From NCBI RefSeq assembly GCF_043195105.1, contig NZ_JBAFWO010000017.1: a stretch of 58,186 nt of DNA. One strand, given 5' to 3'. The notes below the pieces were generated by a model. The model ran no database searches, was not told where the DNA came from, and saw only the letters and a list, made by a program, of their open reading frames with translations. Below, in pieces: positions 33,547 through 41,883 of this stretch (position 1 is its first letter; each line of letters opens with the position of its first letter). The stretch is from NCEH01 sp002257205. GTDB lineage: Bacteria > Pseudomonadota > Alphaproteobacteria > Rhizobiales > Xanthobacteraceae. The position numbers and the translations under genes are program-made.

Positions 33547-34095
33547 GTGAAAGCCGCGCCAGAGGGGTATGGGGTGAGCAGGATCATTCGGCTGATCGAT
33601 GCGGCGGCTCGGGCGGGGGCCGTCCTGGGCAGCGCGGCCGTCCTCTTGATGATGGTGCATGTCGCGCTCGATGTGGTGGTGCGCAAGCTGCTGGGGCAGC
33701 CCCTGCCGGGAACGCTGACCACCGTGACGCACTACTACATGGTCCTCATTGTCTTCGCGCCACTGGCCCTCGTCGAGCGGCACGGGGGCCACATCTCGGT
33801 CGATCTCCTGGTGCCGCTCCTGCCGGCCCGCGTGCAAAGGCTCATGCAGGCGGCGAGCGGGCTTGCCGCCGGTCTGATCATGGCGCTGGTCGCCTGGCGC
33901 GGCTGGATGGATGCGGTGCGCGACTGGGAGGTGAGCGCGGCGCAGGTGCAGGGCAGCGCCATCATGCCGGTATGGCCGGCTCATTTTGCCGTCCCAATCG
34001 GAGCCGGGCTCCTGGCCACCGCCTTTCTGCTGCGTCTCGCCCCTCTCTTGTCCGGCGATGCCTCTTCCCAGCGGCAGCCGGAGCATGAGCCGTGA
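33547..34095 (+). CDS. TRAP transporter small permease (DctQ family)
   Basis: A 182-residue membrane protein with four helices. Family features are LLMMVHVALDVVVRKLLGQPLPGT, VTHYYMVLIVFAPLALVERHGGHISVD (the conserved E-x-x-x-HI/D of DctQ) and VWPAHFAVPIG. The start is uncertain: GTG at 33547 or a GTG at 33574. It overlaps dctM by four bases. It pairs with the large subunit to form the Na+-driven importer. Confidence 0.87.
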   Translation: MKAAPEGYGVSRIIRLIDAAARAGAVLGSAAVLLMMVHVALDVVVRKLLGQPLPGTLTTVTHYYMVLIVFAPLALVERHGGHISVDLLVPLLPARVQRLMQAASGLAAGLIMALVAWRGWMDAVRDWEVSAAQVQGSAIMPVWPAHFAVPIGAGLLATAFLLRLAPLLSGDASSQRQPEHEP

Positions 34096-35399
34096 GTGGT
34101 ATCGAAATCGGCCTGCTCGCGCTGGTTTTGCTGATTGCCGCTCTGCTGCTCGGCATGCCCATCGGCCCGGCGCTCATTGGTGTCTCCTTCCTCGGCCTGT
34201 GGGCGGTGAAAGGGTGGACGGTGGCTCTCGGTGCCCTCGGCGTCGTGCCGTTCAATTTCGCGGCAAACTGGGTTCTCAGTTCGCTGCCCATGTTCCTTCT
34301 TCTCGGCCACCTATGCCACCGCGCCGGGCTGACCGACGGCATGTTCCGGCTGGCGCGGCTATGGCTCGCCGCCGTTCCGGGCGGGCTCGCCATCGCCTCG
34401 GTCCTCGGCGCCACCGGCTTTGCCGCAATGTGCGGCTCCTCGCTGGCGTGCTCGGCGACGATCGGCAAGATCGCGATCCCGCAGATGATCGAGGCCAGAT
34501 ACCACCCCCAACTCGCAGTGGGCTCGGTCGCGGTGGCGGGAACCATCGGCGCACTGATCCCGCCGTCGATCATCCTCATCTTCTATGGGCTGATCGCCGA
34601 AGCGCCGGTGACGCTGCTCTTCCTTGCCGGCATCAGTGCCGGGCTCCTCACATCCATCGGCTATATCCTCGTCATCCTCATCCGGACCCGGCTCGACCCC
34701 TCGCTCGCGCCGCCGGTCGATCACAACGCCACCCGGGCCGAGCGGCTCGCCGCGCTGCGCGAGAGCTGGCCGGTCATCCTCCTCATCCTCGCGGTCTTCG
34801 GCGGCCTGTTCGGAGGCATATTCACCCCCACCGAGGCCGGCGCGGCCGGCGCGGCGGCGGCGGCGCTCATCGGCTTTGCCAAGCGCTCACTCAGCCTTCG
34901 CGCCTTTACCGAAGCGCTGGGAGAGACGGCGGGCACGACCTGCGCCCTCATCCTGATCGGTATCGGCGCGAGCCTGCTGGCACGGTTTCTGACGCTCAGC
35001 GGAACCGGAGTGTTCCTAACCGATATCTTCGCCGTGCTCGGCGAGCGCCCGGCGGCACTGATGCTGGCCATCACGCTGCTCTATGTCTTCCTCGGATGCT
35101 TCCTCGAGCCCATCAGCGCCATGTTGATCACCTTGCCGATCGTCCTGCCGCTTGTGGCCAAGGCGGGGCTGGATCCGATCTGGTTCGGCGTCGTCCTGAC
35201 GAAGCTGCTGGAGTTCGGCATGCTGACGCCACCGGTCGGCCTCAACGTTTTCGTCATCAAAGGCGTGGTCGGCGACCTTATTCCCACTTCGGAGATTTTC
35301 CGCGGTGTGTTCTGGTTTCTCCTGATGGACATGGCCGTGCTCACGCTGCTCATCTGCGTGCCCGATATCGTTCTCTTCCTGCCGTTCGTGCTCGGATAA
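34092..35399 (+). CDS. TRAP transporter large permease (DctM family)
   Basis: A 435-residue, 12-helix ion-transporter-superfamily protein that forms the translocation path. It starts at GTG 34092 (ATGA-type overlap with dctQ). Motifs are LLLGMPIGPALIGVSFLGL near the N-terminus, GATGFAAMCGSSLACSATIG, IGALIPPSIILIFYG and, in the second half, FTPTEAGAAG and PPVGLNVFVIKG. The length is normal. It is the last TRAP gene; no strong terminator is visible after it. Confidence 0.93.
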   Translation: MSGIEIGLLALVLLIAALLLGMPIGPALIGVSFLGLWAVKGWTVALGALGVVPFNFAANWVLSSLPMFLLLGHLCHRAGLTDGMFRLARLWLAAVPGGLAIASVLGATGFAAMCGSSLACSATIGKIAIPQMIEARYHPQLAVGSVAVAGTIGALIPPSIILIFYGLIAEAPVTLLFLAGISAGLLTSIGYILVILIRTRLDPSLAPPVDHNATRAERLAALRESWPVILLILAVFGGLFGGIFTPTEAGAAGAAAAALIGFAKRSLSLRAFTEALGETAGTTCALILIGIGASLLARFLTLSGTGVFLTDIFAVLGERPAALMLAITLLYVFLGCFLEPISAMLITLPIVLPLVAKAGLDPIWFGVVLTKLLEFGMLTPPVGLNVFVIKGVVGDLIPTSEIFRGVFWFLLMDMAVLTLLICVPDIVLFLPFVLG

Positions 35400-35522
35400 G
35401 CCTTCGCGGCTCCAGTGATCGATGACCTGATACGATTCTTAACGGCACTTTACGCCGCTTGGCTCCCCTTATGCGTCGCGCCAGCTAAGCTGATCTTGCC
35501 TCGTGGACCGATGGAGACAGCA

Positions 35523-35795
35523 ATGGATCGCAATCATGGATGTTCGCCTCGTCCCGTTGGGATGGATGGGCTTACGAACCGACATGGATGGTCTCCAGGT
35601 GAAACCGACCCCGTACGCCGAACCATGGCCAATGCGGTGACGGCTATCCTGCTTCAGGCCGAGGTGATCCGCCGCCACGCAACGGATGATGGCCTGCTGG
35701 AGCCTGTGCTCGAAAGCGCCAGCGAGCAGATCACGCTCAACGCCAAGCGAATATGGAACCAAATGGAAGCCACCGTTCTGAAGCCGATGACATGA
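35523..35795 (+). CDS. hypothetical small protein
   Basis: A 90-residue soluble protein starting at ATG 35523 (GGAGACAGCA ahead; 12 nt upstream is another ATG in frame). The C-terminal part (NAVTAILLQAEVIRRH ... ITLNAKRIWNQME) looks like two amphipathic helices similar to the dimerisation helices of some histidine kinases. There is no catalytic motif. It follows the TRAP operon on the same strand; I do not recognise a family. Confidence 0.5.
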   Translation: MDRNHGCSPRPVGMDGLTNRHGWSPGETDPVRRTMANAVTAILLQAEVIRRHATDDGLLEPVLESASEQITLNAKRIWNQMEATVLKPMT

Positions 35796-35890
35796 AAGGG
35801 TCCCGCAGCGGACGATCAGCATAATGCCCGACTTGGCGATGCGAGCCGCAATCCGCAACCAAGCCGGGCCCTCTGCACACGCCACCTTGC

Positions 35891-36619
35891 TCAAACCTGA
35901 GCCCGGCCGCCATCGACGAAGAGCTCGATGCCCGTGACGAAGGTCGAATCGTCAGACGCCAGAAACAGAGCCGCCTTCGCCACCTCCTCGGCGTGCCCCA
36001 TGCGACCCATTGGGACGGTGCTTTTGAGCGTGCGCCGCGTTTCCTCAGGCAGACTCGCGAAGATATCTGTATCGACCGGGCCGGGACTGAGGACATTCGA
36101 ACGGATCCGGCGGCCCTTCAGTTCGATGGTCCAGCCGCGCACAAAGTTGCGAACCGCCGCCTTACTCGCTCCGTAGATCCCCAGCCCGGCCGTGCCCTTC
36201 ATCCCCGCGACAGAACCGGTGAGGATGATAGCGCCCCCATCGTTCAGAAGCGGCAGGGCTTTCTGCACCGTGAAGAGCGTACCCTTGACGTTGACGTCGA
36301 AGACCTTGTCAAACTGAGCCTCCGTAATCTCGTCTATCGTCGCGAGTTCACCAACACCCGCGTTGGCTACGACGATGTCCAAAGCTCCTCGCGCGCCAAT
36401 AATTTCGTAGAGTCGATCCAAATCGTCGAGCTTGGATACATCGCCGTTGACGCCCACAGCGTTCGGCCCGATCGCCTGGACCGCCTCGTCGAGCTCCTTC
36501 TGACGACGTCCCATGATGAAGACAAAGGCGCCCTCGGCCGCGAATAGTTTGGCGATCGCAAGGCCAATCCCAGCGTTGCCACCCGTAACGACTGCCGTCT
36601 TCCCTGCGAGCTTGCCCAT
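35891..36619 (-). CDS. SDR family oxidoreductase
   Basis: A 242-residue classical SDR with TGGNAGIGLAIA (cofactor loop), VANAGVGE, the catalytic Ser in ILTGSVAG, YGASKAAVRNFVRGW (Tyr-x-x-x-Lys) and LSPGPVDTDIF; the end is GIELFVDGGRAQV. FIMGRRQKELDEA suggests an NADP(H) enzyme. The start ATG 36619 has GAGGAGTGCGCAA ahead; the open frame runs further upstream but is non-coding there. It lies next to an IS3 remnant, so it may have been moved in with it. The substrate is unknown. Confidence 0.92.
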   Translation of the reverse strand: MGKLAGKTAVVTGGNAGIGLAIAKLFAAEGAFVFIMGRRQKELDEAVQAIGPNAVGVNGDVSKLDDLDRLYEIIGARGALDIVVANAGVGELATIDEITEAQFDKVFDVNVKGTLFTVQKALPLLNDGGAIILTGSVAGMKGTAGLGIYGASKAAVRNFVRGWTIELKGRRIRSNVLSPGPVDTDIFASLPEETRRTLKSTVPMGRMGHAEEVAKAALFLASDDSTFVTGIELFVDGGRAQV

Positions 36620-36784
36620 TTGCGCACTCCTCTTCGCTTGAGGTCCAGGGGCCAATCGCGTGTTGCGGCCGCTGCGTCTGGCAGGCACTGCAGGCCGACG
36701 GGCAGGGCAAAGGCCAGAAGCTTGCCAAGTAGGCGCTCCACAAAGTCGCCAGGCAACGACTCGTCGAGCCTCGCCCGATATCCA

Positions 36785-36994
36785 GGGCACGCCGAACCGA
36801 CACCTTCCATGCCTCGCGCACCCGGTCCACAAGCTCGCGCCTGCGCGTGGGCCTCAGCGCTTTTTTGACAGCGCGTGCTGCAACATCGCCTTGGCGAATG
36901 ACAGCTCCGCCACAATCCGCTTCAGCTTAGCGTTCTCATCCTCGAACTGGCGCAGACGCCGCATCTCAGACGGCATCAGGCCGGAGCACATCAT
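36785..36994 (-). pseudogene. IS3-family transposase remnant (OrfA end plus OrfB start)
   Basis: The minus strand reads MPSEMRRLRQFEDENAKLKR and then IVAELSFAKAMLQHALSKK, the leucine-zipper end of IS3-group OrfA. An A6G slippery string (36860-36866) follows, where the -1 frame continues ALRPTRRRELVDRVREAWKV, the start of OrfB. The match stops after about 25 OrfB codons, and the 5' part of OrfA is also gone. This is a dead fragment; no terminal inverted repeats were found. The flanking 36620-36784 sequence shows no recognisable gene. Confidence 0.75.
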
Positions 36995-37005
36995 GAAGCT
37001 GTGCG

Positions 37006-37038
37006 CACCCGCGCCGGGACGAGGTCTCGGCGCGGGTG
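37006..37038 (-). terminator. GC-rich hairpin after adhP
   Basis: CACCCGCGCCG (37006-37016) pairs with CGGCGCGGGTG (37028-37038) about 14 nt beyond the adhP stop. A T-run is missing, so termination may be only partial. Confidence 0.5.
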
Positions 37039-37051
37039 GCGGGTCGCGCGA

Positions 37052-38083
37052 TCAGGCCGCGAGGTCGAGCACGATGCGGCCTTCGATCTGGCCTTTGTGC
37101 ATCTTGTCGAAGATGGTGTTGATGTCCTCCAGCCTGGCGGTGGAGACCGTCGCCTTCACCTTGCCGTCGGCCGCGAAATCCAGCGATTCCTGAAGATCGA
37201 GGCGGGTGCCGACGATCGAGCCGCGCACCGTGATGCCGTTCAGCACCATGCCGAAGATGTCGAGCGGGAAGCTGCCCGGCGGCAGGCCGTTGAGGGCCAC
37301 CGTGCCGCCCCGGCCGACCATGCCGATGGCCTGCTCGAACGCCTTGGGGCTCACCGCCGTCACCAGCACGCCCCGGGCGCCGCCGCCAGTCTCGCGCCGG
37401 ATCGCCTTTCCCGGATCCTCGTGCAGGGCATTCACAGTGAGGGTGGCGCCGAGGCGGCGGGCAAGATCAAGCTTGGCATCGTCCACGTCCACGGCGGCGA
37501 CATTGAGCCCCATGGCCTTGGCGTATTGCACCGCCATGTGGCCGAGCCCGCCGATGCCCGAGATGGCCACCCAGTCGCCGGGCTTGGTGTCCGTCACCTT
37601 CAGGCCCTTATAGACCGTCACCCCGGCGCACAGCACCGGCGCGATTTCCACGAAGCCGAGATTGGCCGGCAGGTGGCCCACGAAGTTCGGGTCCGCCACC
37701 ACATATTCGGCAAAGCCGCCATTCACCGAATAGCCGGTGTTGAGCTGGCTTTCGCACAAAGTCTCCCAGCCGCCGAGGCAGTGCTTGCAATGGCCGCAGG
37801 CGGTGTAAAGCCACGGCACGCCGACCCGGTCGCCTTCCTTCACATGCTTCACCCCGGCACCGACGGCGGAGACATAGCCCACGCCCTCATGCCCGGGAAT
37901 GAAGGGCGGGTTTGGCTTCACCGGCCAGTCGCCCTCGGCTGCGTGCAGGTCCGTATGGCAGACGCCAGAGGCGCGGATCGCCACCTGGATCAGGCCGGGG
38001 CCGGGCTCGGGGATCGGGACTTCATCAATGGTGAGGGGTTGACCGAACGCGCGGACGACCGCCGCCTTCATTGTCTTCGCCAT
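37052..38083 (-). CDS. adhP: zinc-dependent alcohol dehydrogenase AdhP
   Basis: A 343-residue medium-chain NAD-dependent alcohol dehydrogenase. Catalytic-zinc ligands are in GVCHTDLHAAEGDW and GHEGVG; the structural zinc loop is CGHCKHCLGGWETLC; the cofactor site is ISGIGGLGHMAVQYAK. It oxidises ethanol and other primary alcohols or reduces aldehydes. The start ATG 38083 has TTTCCTCCGG-type complementarity upstream (GAGGAAA on the minus strand). It is 204 nt downstream of the aldehyde dehydrogenase gene on the same strand; together they would take an alcohol to the acid. Confidence 0.95.
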   Translation of the reverse strand: MAKTMKAAVVRAFGQPLTIDEVPIPEPGPGLIQVAIRASGVCHTDLHAAEGDWPVKPNPPFIPGHEGVGYVSAVGAGVKHVKEGDRVGVPWLYTACGHCKHCLGGWETLCESQLNTGYSVNGGFAEYVVADPNFVGHLPANLGFVEIAPVLCAGVTVYKGLKVTDTKPGDWVAISGIGGLGHMAVQYAKAMGLNVAAVDVDDAKLDLARRLGATLTVNALHEDPGKAIRRETGGGARGVLVTAVSPKAFEQAIGMVGRGGTVALNGLPPGSFPLDIFGMVLNGITVRGSIVGTRLDLQESLDFAADGKVKATVSTARLEDINTIFDKMHKGQIEGRIVLDLAA

Positions 38084-38287
38084 GGCACTTTCCTCCGGTT
38101 TTTTAGAAGCCGGCGCATGCTGTCTGCGACCGGCGTTGAGAGCTGGTTTTTCACGCATCTGGAGCGCGCGGCGCGCCCTCCCATCCCCGCCCGCGACGTG
38201 GGCGGGAATTCCTGGGGGAGCAGGGTCCCGGGAGCGGACGCCAAGGTCGCGCGCCCGGAACCGGGAGCTCCAATACTTCAGCGGCGC

Positions 38288-39805
38288 TCAGAAGAAGCCG
38301 AGCTTCTTTGGCGAATAGCTGACCAGCAAATTCTTGGTCTGCTGGTAATGATCGAGCATCATGGAATGGTTCTCGCGCCCGATGCCCGATTGCTTGTAGC
38401 CGCCGAACGCCGCATGGGCGGGATAGGCATGGTAGCAATTGGTCCACACCCGGCCGGCTTTGATGGCGCGACCCATGTGGTAGGCGCGGCTGCCGTCGCG
38501 CGTCCACACCCCGGCACCGAGCCCGTAGGGCGTGTCATTGGCGATGGCGAGCGCCTCGTCCGCGTCCTTGAAGGTGGCGACCGACAGCACCGGGCCGAAA
38601 ATCTCCTCCTGGAAGATCCGCATCTTGTTATGGCCGTGGAACACGGTGGGCTGCACATAATGGCCGCCGGCGAGATCCCCCGGCAATGTGGCGCGGGCGC
38701 CGCCGATCAGCAGGTCCGCGCCTTCGTTTCGGCCGATGTCGATATAAGAGAGGATCTTGTCCAGCTGCTCCGCGGAGGCCTGGGCGCCGATCATGGTCGC
38801 GGGGTCCAGCGGATCGCCCTGCTTGATCGCCGCCACCCGCTTCAGGGCCGCCTCCATGAAGCGGTCGTAGATGCTCTCCTGGATCAGCGCGCGGCTCGGG
38901 CAGGTGCACACCTCGCCCTGGTTGAGCGCGAACAGGACGAAGCCCTCGATCGCCTTGTCGAAGAAATCATCGTCCTCGGCCGCCACGTCCTGGAAGAAGA
39001 TGTTCGGCGATTTGCCGCCGAGTTCCAGCGTCACGGGAATGAGGTTCTGGCTCGCATACTGCATGATGAGCCGGCCGGTGGAGGTCTCGCCGGTAAACGC
39101 GATCTTGGCGATCCGGTTGGAGGAAGCCAGCGGCTTGCCCGCTTCCAGGCCGAAGCCGTTGACGATGTTCAGCACGCCGGGCGGCAGGATGTCGGCGATC
39201 AGCTCGGCCAGCACCAGGATGGAGGCCGGGGTCTGTTCCGCCGGCTTCAGCACCACGCAATTGCCGGCGGCGAGCGCGGGCGCCAGCTTCCACACCGCCA
39301 TGAGGAGCGGGAAGTTCCACGGAATGATCTGTCCCACCACGCCCAGCGGTTCGTGGAAATGATAGGCGATGGTGTCGGGGTCGATCTCGGAGATGCCGCC
39401 TTCCTGGGCGCGGATGGCCCCGGCGAAATAGCGGAAATGGTCGATGGCCAGCGGCAGGTCCGCATTCAGCGTCTCGCGGATCGGCTTGCCATTGTCCCAG
39501 GTTTCGGCGCGGGCGAGCAGGTCGAGATTATCCTCCATCGCCTGGGCGATCTTGATGAGGATCAGCGCGCGGTCGGCCACGCTGGTGCGGCCCCACGCAT
39601 CCTTCGCCGCATGGGCGGCATCGAGGGCGGCCTCGATGTCGGCGGCTTCCGAGCGGGCGATCTCGCACAGGAGCTGGCCGTTGATTGGCGAATGGTTCTC
39701 GAAATAGCGGCCGCTGAGCGGCTCCGCCCATTTGCCATTGATGAAATTGCCGTAGCGCGCCTTGAAGGGCGGGTACGAGGTGCGAATGAATTCCGGCTTG
39801 TTCAT
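38288..39805 (-). CDS. NAD-dependent aldehyde dehydrogenase (acetaldehyde dehydrogenase type)
   Basis: The protein has 505 residues and a complete catalytic set: Asn164 in PWNFP, Lys187 in VLKPAE, Glu261 in LELGGKSP and Cys300 in NQGEVCTCPSR, with a second Cys two residues later as in the ExaC/AldB acetaldehyde dehydrogenases. The C-terminal AAFGGYKQSGIGRENH and NLLVSYSPKKLGFF are also typical. The start ATG 39805 has GGAGGAACCCC ahead. It is transcribed with adhP, and the GAF-Fis regulator gene upstream plus the dyad at 40018 suggest alcohol- or aldehyde-responsive control. Confidence 0.95.
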   Translation of the reverse strand: MNKPEFIRTSYPPFKARYGNFINGKWAEPLSGRYFENHSPINGQLLCEIARSEAADIEAALDAAHAAKDAWGRTSVADRALILIKIAQAMEDNLDLLARAETWDNGKPIRETLNADLPLAIDHFRYFAGAIRAQEGGISEIDPDTIAYHFHEPLGVVGQIIPWNFPLLMAVWKLAPALAAGNCVVLKPAEQTPASILVLAELIADILPPGVLNIVNGFGLEAGKPLASSNRIAKIAFTGETSTGRLIMQYASQNLIPVTLELGGKSPNIFFQDVAAEDDDFFDKAIEGFVLFALNQGEVCTCPSRALIQESIYDRFMEAALKRVAAIKQGDPLDPATMIGAQASAEQLDKILSYIDIGRNEGADLLIGGARATLPGDLAGGHYVQPTVFHGHNKMRIFQEEIFGPVLSVATFKDADEALAIANDTPYGLGAGVWTRDGSRAYHMGRAIKAGRVWTNCYHAYPAHAAFGGYKQSGIGRENHSMMLDHYQQTKNLLVSYSPKKLGFF

Positions 39806-40017
39806 GGGGTTCCTCCGGGGGAGGCGGATACGGCCGGAGCGCCCGCGGGCGGATCTGGCCGGTCCATCTCTTCGTTGCGGGAGCGAGGCGCGCCGGGAGG
39901 CGGAGCGCCGGGCGTTCCGAACCGGCGAGCACCCGCCGCTTGCCGCGCGGCAAGGTCTGCGGAGGATCGGGCAAGGATTTGCCGCTGTCAGCGGAAGCGG
40001 GCCATTTCCCGGCCCCG

Positions 40018-40041
40018 ACCTGTCGCAGGAATGCGACAGGT
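40018..40041. promoter_or_regulatory. 10-bp dyad upstream of the aldehyde dehydrogenase gene
   Basis: ACCTGTCGCA and TGCGACAGGT flank GGAA. The site is 214 nt upstream of the aldehyde dehydrogenase start, at enhancer distance, and just past the regulator's stop. It resembles the TGTCGCA-TGCGACA dyads bound by Fis-type HTH regulators. A second palindrome, TTGCCGCGCGGCAA, lies near 39940-39953. I could not find a convincing sigma-54 promoter between it and the gene. The interval 39806-40049 has no gene. Confidence 0.55.
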
Positions 40042-40049
40042 GCCGGCCC

Positions 40050-41015
40050 TCAATGGGGACGGTCGAGCTGGAGGCGGGACAGTTTGCGGTGCAGCGTGGC
40101 GCGCGAGATGCCGAGCATGCGGGCCGCCGCCGAGACATTGCCGCGCGCCCGGGCCATGGCGCGCTGGACCACGCCGCGCTCGCCGGCGCTGAAATCGTCC
40201 GCCCGCTCCTGACGGCCGAGCAGATCGTCGGCGGGAAAGGGCGTCGCGAGCCGCTGCTCGGTCAAGCCGAAGGCCAGGCGCGCGCACCGGCTGGCGCCGA
40301 TCACCAGATCCTCCCGGTCCACCGCCAGCAGGCCCCTTGGCCCGCGATCATCATCCGCCACCAGGATCCGCGCATGGCTGAAGGCGGCGCGGAAATGGCG
40401 CTGCTCGATCCGCTGCGCGGCCTCCACGGTCGCGGCGGCGATCAGCTTCAGCAAGGCCGGGGTGAGGTCCGACCGACAGGTGGAGACATCGAGCGCCGCC
40501 GCCAGGCGACCTTGGGCGTCCCATATGGGGGCCACCGTGCAGCTGAGCCCGATATTGCGGGCCAGGAAATGCTGCTCGCGGTGGACGGTCAGGGCGCGCG
40601 CTTCCGCAAGACAGGTGCCGATGCCGTTGGTGCCCTCGCTGGCTTCGCTCCACACCATGCCGGTCCACAGGCCGAGCCGGCGGAAATCGACATCGTCGCC
40701 GGACGCCCCGCGACGGACCAAGGGAACCGCATCGGCGTCGGTGAGCATCACGCAGCAGCCGGCTTCCCCGGCCATGTGGAACAGCCGGTCCAATTCCCCC
40801 CCGGCGAGGCCGGCGAGCAGGTCGAGCTGCTCGAACGCGCGGGCAAATTCCCCTTGGGACAATCGCCGCGGAGGTCGCCCGTTGGCGGGGTCGAGCCCGT
40901 AATGGACCAGGGACCGGGACCAGGAAGCGGCAATTGCGGAACGTGCCGTCGCCCCATCGTCGCGCAGGGTGGAAAACACCCTGTCCGCATGATAGGCGTC
41001 GCAACGCTCGCTCAT
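40050..41015 (-). CDS. GAF-Fis regulator, AcoR-like but without AAA+ domain
   Basis: The protein has 321 residues. The N-terminal half matches AcoR-type regulators: a helical lead (ATARSAIAASWSRSL-HYGLDP) and a GAF domain (about residues 55-190, including GLWTGMVWSEASEGTNGIGT). The C-terminus is a Fis-type HTH (MARARGNVSAAARMLGISRATLHRKL). The central sigma-54-activating ATPase is absent, with no frameshift or deletion scar in the frame. It should bind the dyad just downstream and control the ALDH-adhP pair by a sigma-54-independent mechanism (inference). The start ATG 41015 is chosen; the frame runs 27 codons further without support. Confidence 0.87.
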   Translation of the reverse strand: MSERCDAYHADRVFSTLRDDGATARSAIAASWSRSLVHYGLDPANGRPPRRLSQGEFARAFEQLDLLAGLAGGELDRLFHMAGEAGCCVMLTDADAVPLVRRGASGDDVDFRRLGLWTGMVWSEASEGTNGIGTCLAEARALTVHREQHFLARNIGLSCTVAPIWDAQGRLAAALDVSTCRSDLTPALLKLIAAATVEAAQRIEQRHFRAAFSHARILVADDDRGPRGLLAVDREDLVIGASRCARLAFGLTEQRLATPFPADDLLGRQERADDFSAGERGVVQRAMARARGNVSAAARMLGISRATLHRKLSRLQLDRPH

Positions 41016-41340
41016 CACCCGCCTCGCGTTCCCATCCGCATTCCGATGTCCTTCCAGAGGGACATTATGACGATGCGGTTGCGGCAAATGAACCATCGGC
41101 GAACGCGACGTGTCAACCCACGGACGGCAATCGGCCGATCGTTCCGGGCGGTGCGTTGCTGGATCCTGTGCGGGGTTTTTTCAATAAAAGAAGGGGTCTG
41201 CTTGCGCCGGGATCTGGCGGATCTGGACCATCATCTCGGTTTCATTGGCTTTTTTGCGAGAGAGCCGCGCGCTCGTCCGCCGCTGAAGACTGTGCTGGTG
41301 CTTGGACGCCGTACCGATATGTCGCGCCTCTGAATGCCGA
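41016..41340. other. intergenic region, no gene seen
   Basis: These 325 nt lie between the GAF-Fis regulator start and the GNAT stop, both on the minus strand. There is a GGGGTTTTTTC run near 41174 that may mark transcript ends, but no convincing stem precedes it. Short frames here lack ribosome sites. Confidence 0.4.
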
Positions 41341-41868
41341 TCAGCCCCGAAGTTCGGCACCGGGATGCGCGGGCGGGGCCGGCCAGACCATCTTCTGATA
41401 GACCCCGTCGCCCGGATCGACCGCCCGAAATCCGAGGCGCTGATAGAGCCGGCAGGCCGGGTTTCCGATCGCCACATGCAGGCTCACCGTGCGGCCCTCG
41501 TCCGCCGCCTGCGCGCAGACAGCGCGCAGCAGCGCGGAGCCGAGCCCGGCATTGCGGTTTTCGGGATGAAGCGTGATGTCCACCACGCGCAGGTCGTGCG
41601 GCGTCGCGAAGAGATGCAGCAGGCCGATGGGGCGGGCATCCCGCGCGATGATCATCTGCGCGGCGCCCGGATAATGGATTGCGTAATGATGTTGCTGAAA
41701 GCGGTACTGGTCGGCCAAGAAGGCGCGCAATTGCGCCTCCGGCCAACCCGCCGCGGCCAGCGTGTCGCGCCGAACGCCGATGAACAGGTCTTCCAGGAAG
41801 GCCCGGTCCTCCGCACGCACGGCGCGCTGCTGCACGCCGGGCGGCAAGGCGAATGTACCCGCGGTCAT
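41341..41868 (-). CDS. GNAT family N-acetyltransferase
   Basis: A 175-residue acetyltransferase. The acetyl-CoA loop is in ENRNAGLGSALLRAV (R-N-x-G-x-G-S), preceded by the beta-4 strand LRVVDITLHP, and the last part GNPACRLYQRLGFRAV is motif B. It is encoded 15 nt downstream of the three tail-collar genes on the same strand; this arrangement is known around microcystin-dependent-protein loci, where the role of the acetyltransferase is not established. The substrate is unknown. Confidence 0.88.
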   Translation of the reverse strand: MTAGTFALPPGVQQRAVRAEDRAFLEDLFIGVRRDTLAAAGWPEAQLRAFLADQYRFQQHHYAIHYPGAAQMIIARDARPIGLLHLFATPHDLRVVDITLHPENRNAGLGSALLRAVCAQAADEGRTVSLHVAIGNPACRLYQRLGFRAVDPGDGVYQKMVWPAPPAHPGAELRG

Positions 41869-41883
41869 GGGGCGCGCGCCGGC

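Noticed and set aside
39806..40049. Sigma-54 promoter ahead of the aldehyde dehydrogenase gene
   Set aside because: The best GG...GC pair has the wrong spacing, and the nearby regulator has no AAA+ domain to activate sigma-54.
40050..41015. Regulator as a truncated or frameshifted full AcoR protein
   Set aside because: The frame is continuous through GAF to the Fis helix, with no leftover ATPase motifs in other frames.
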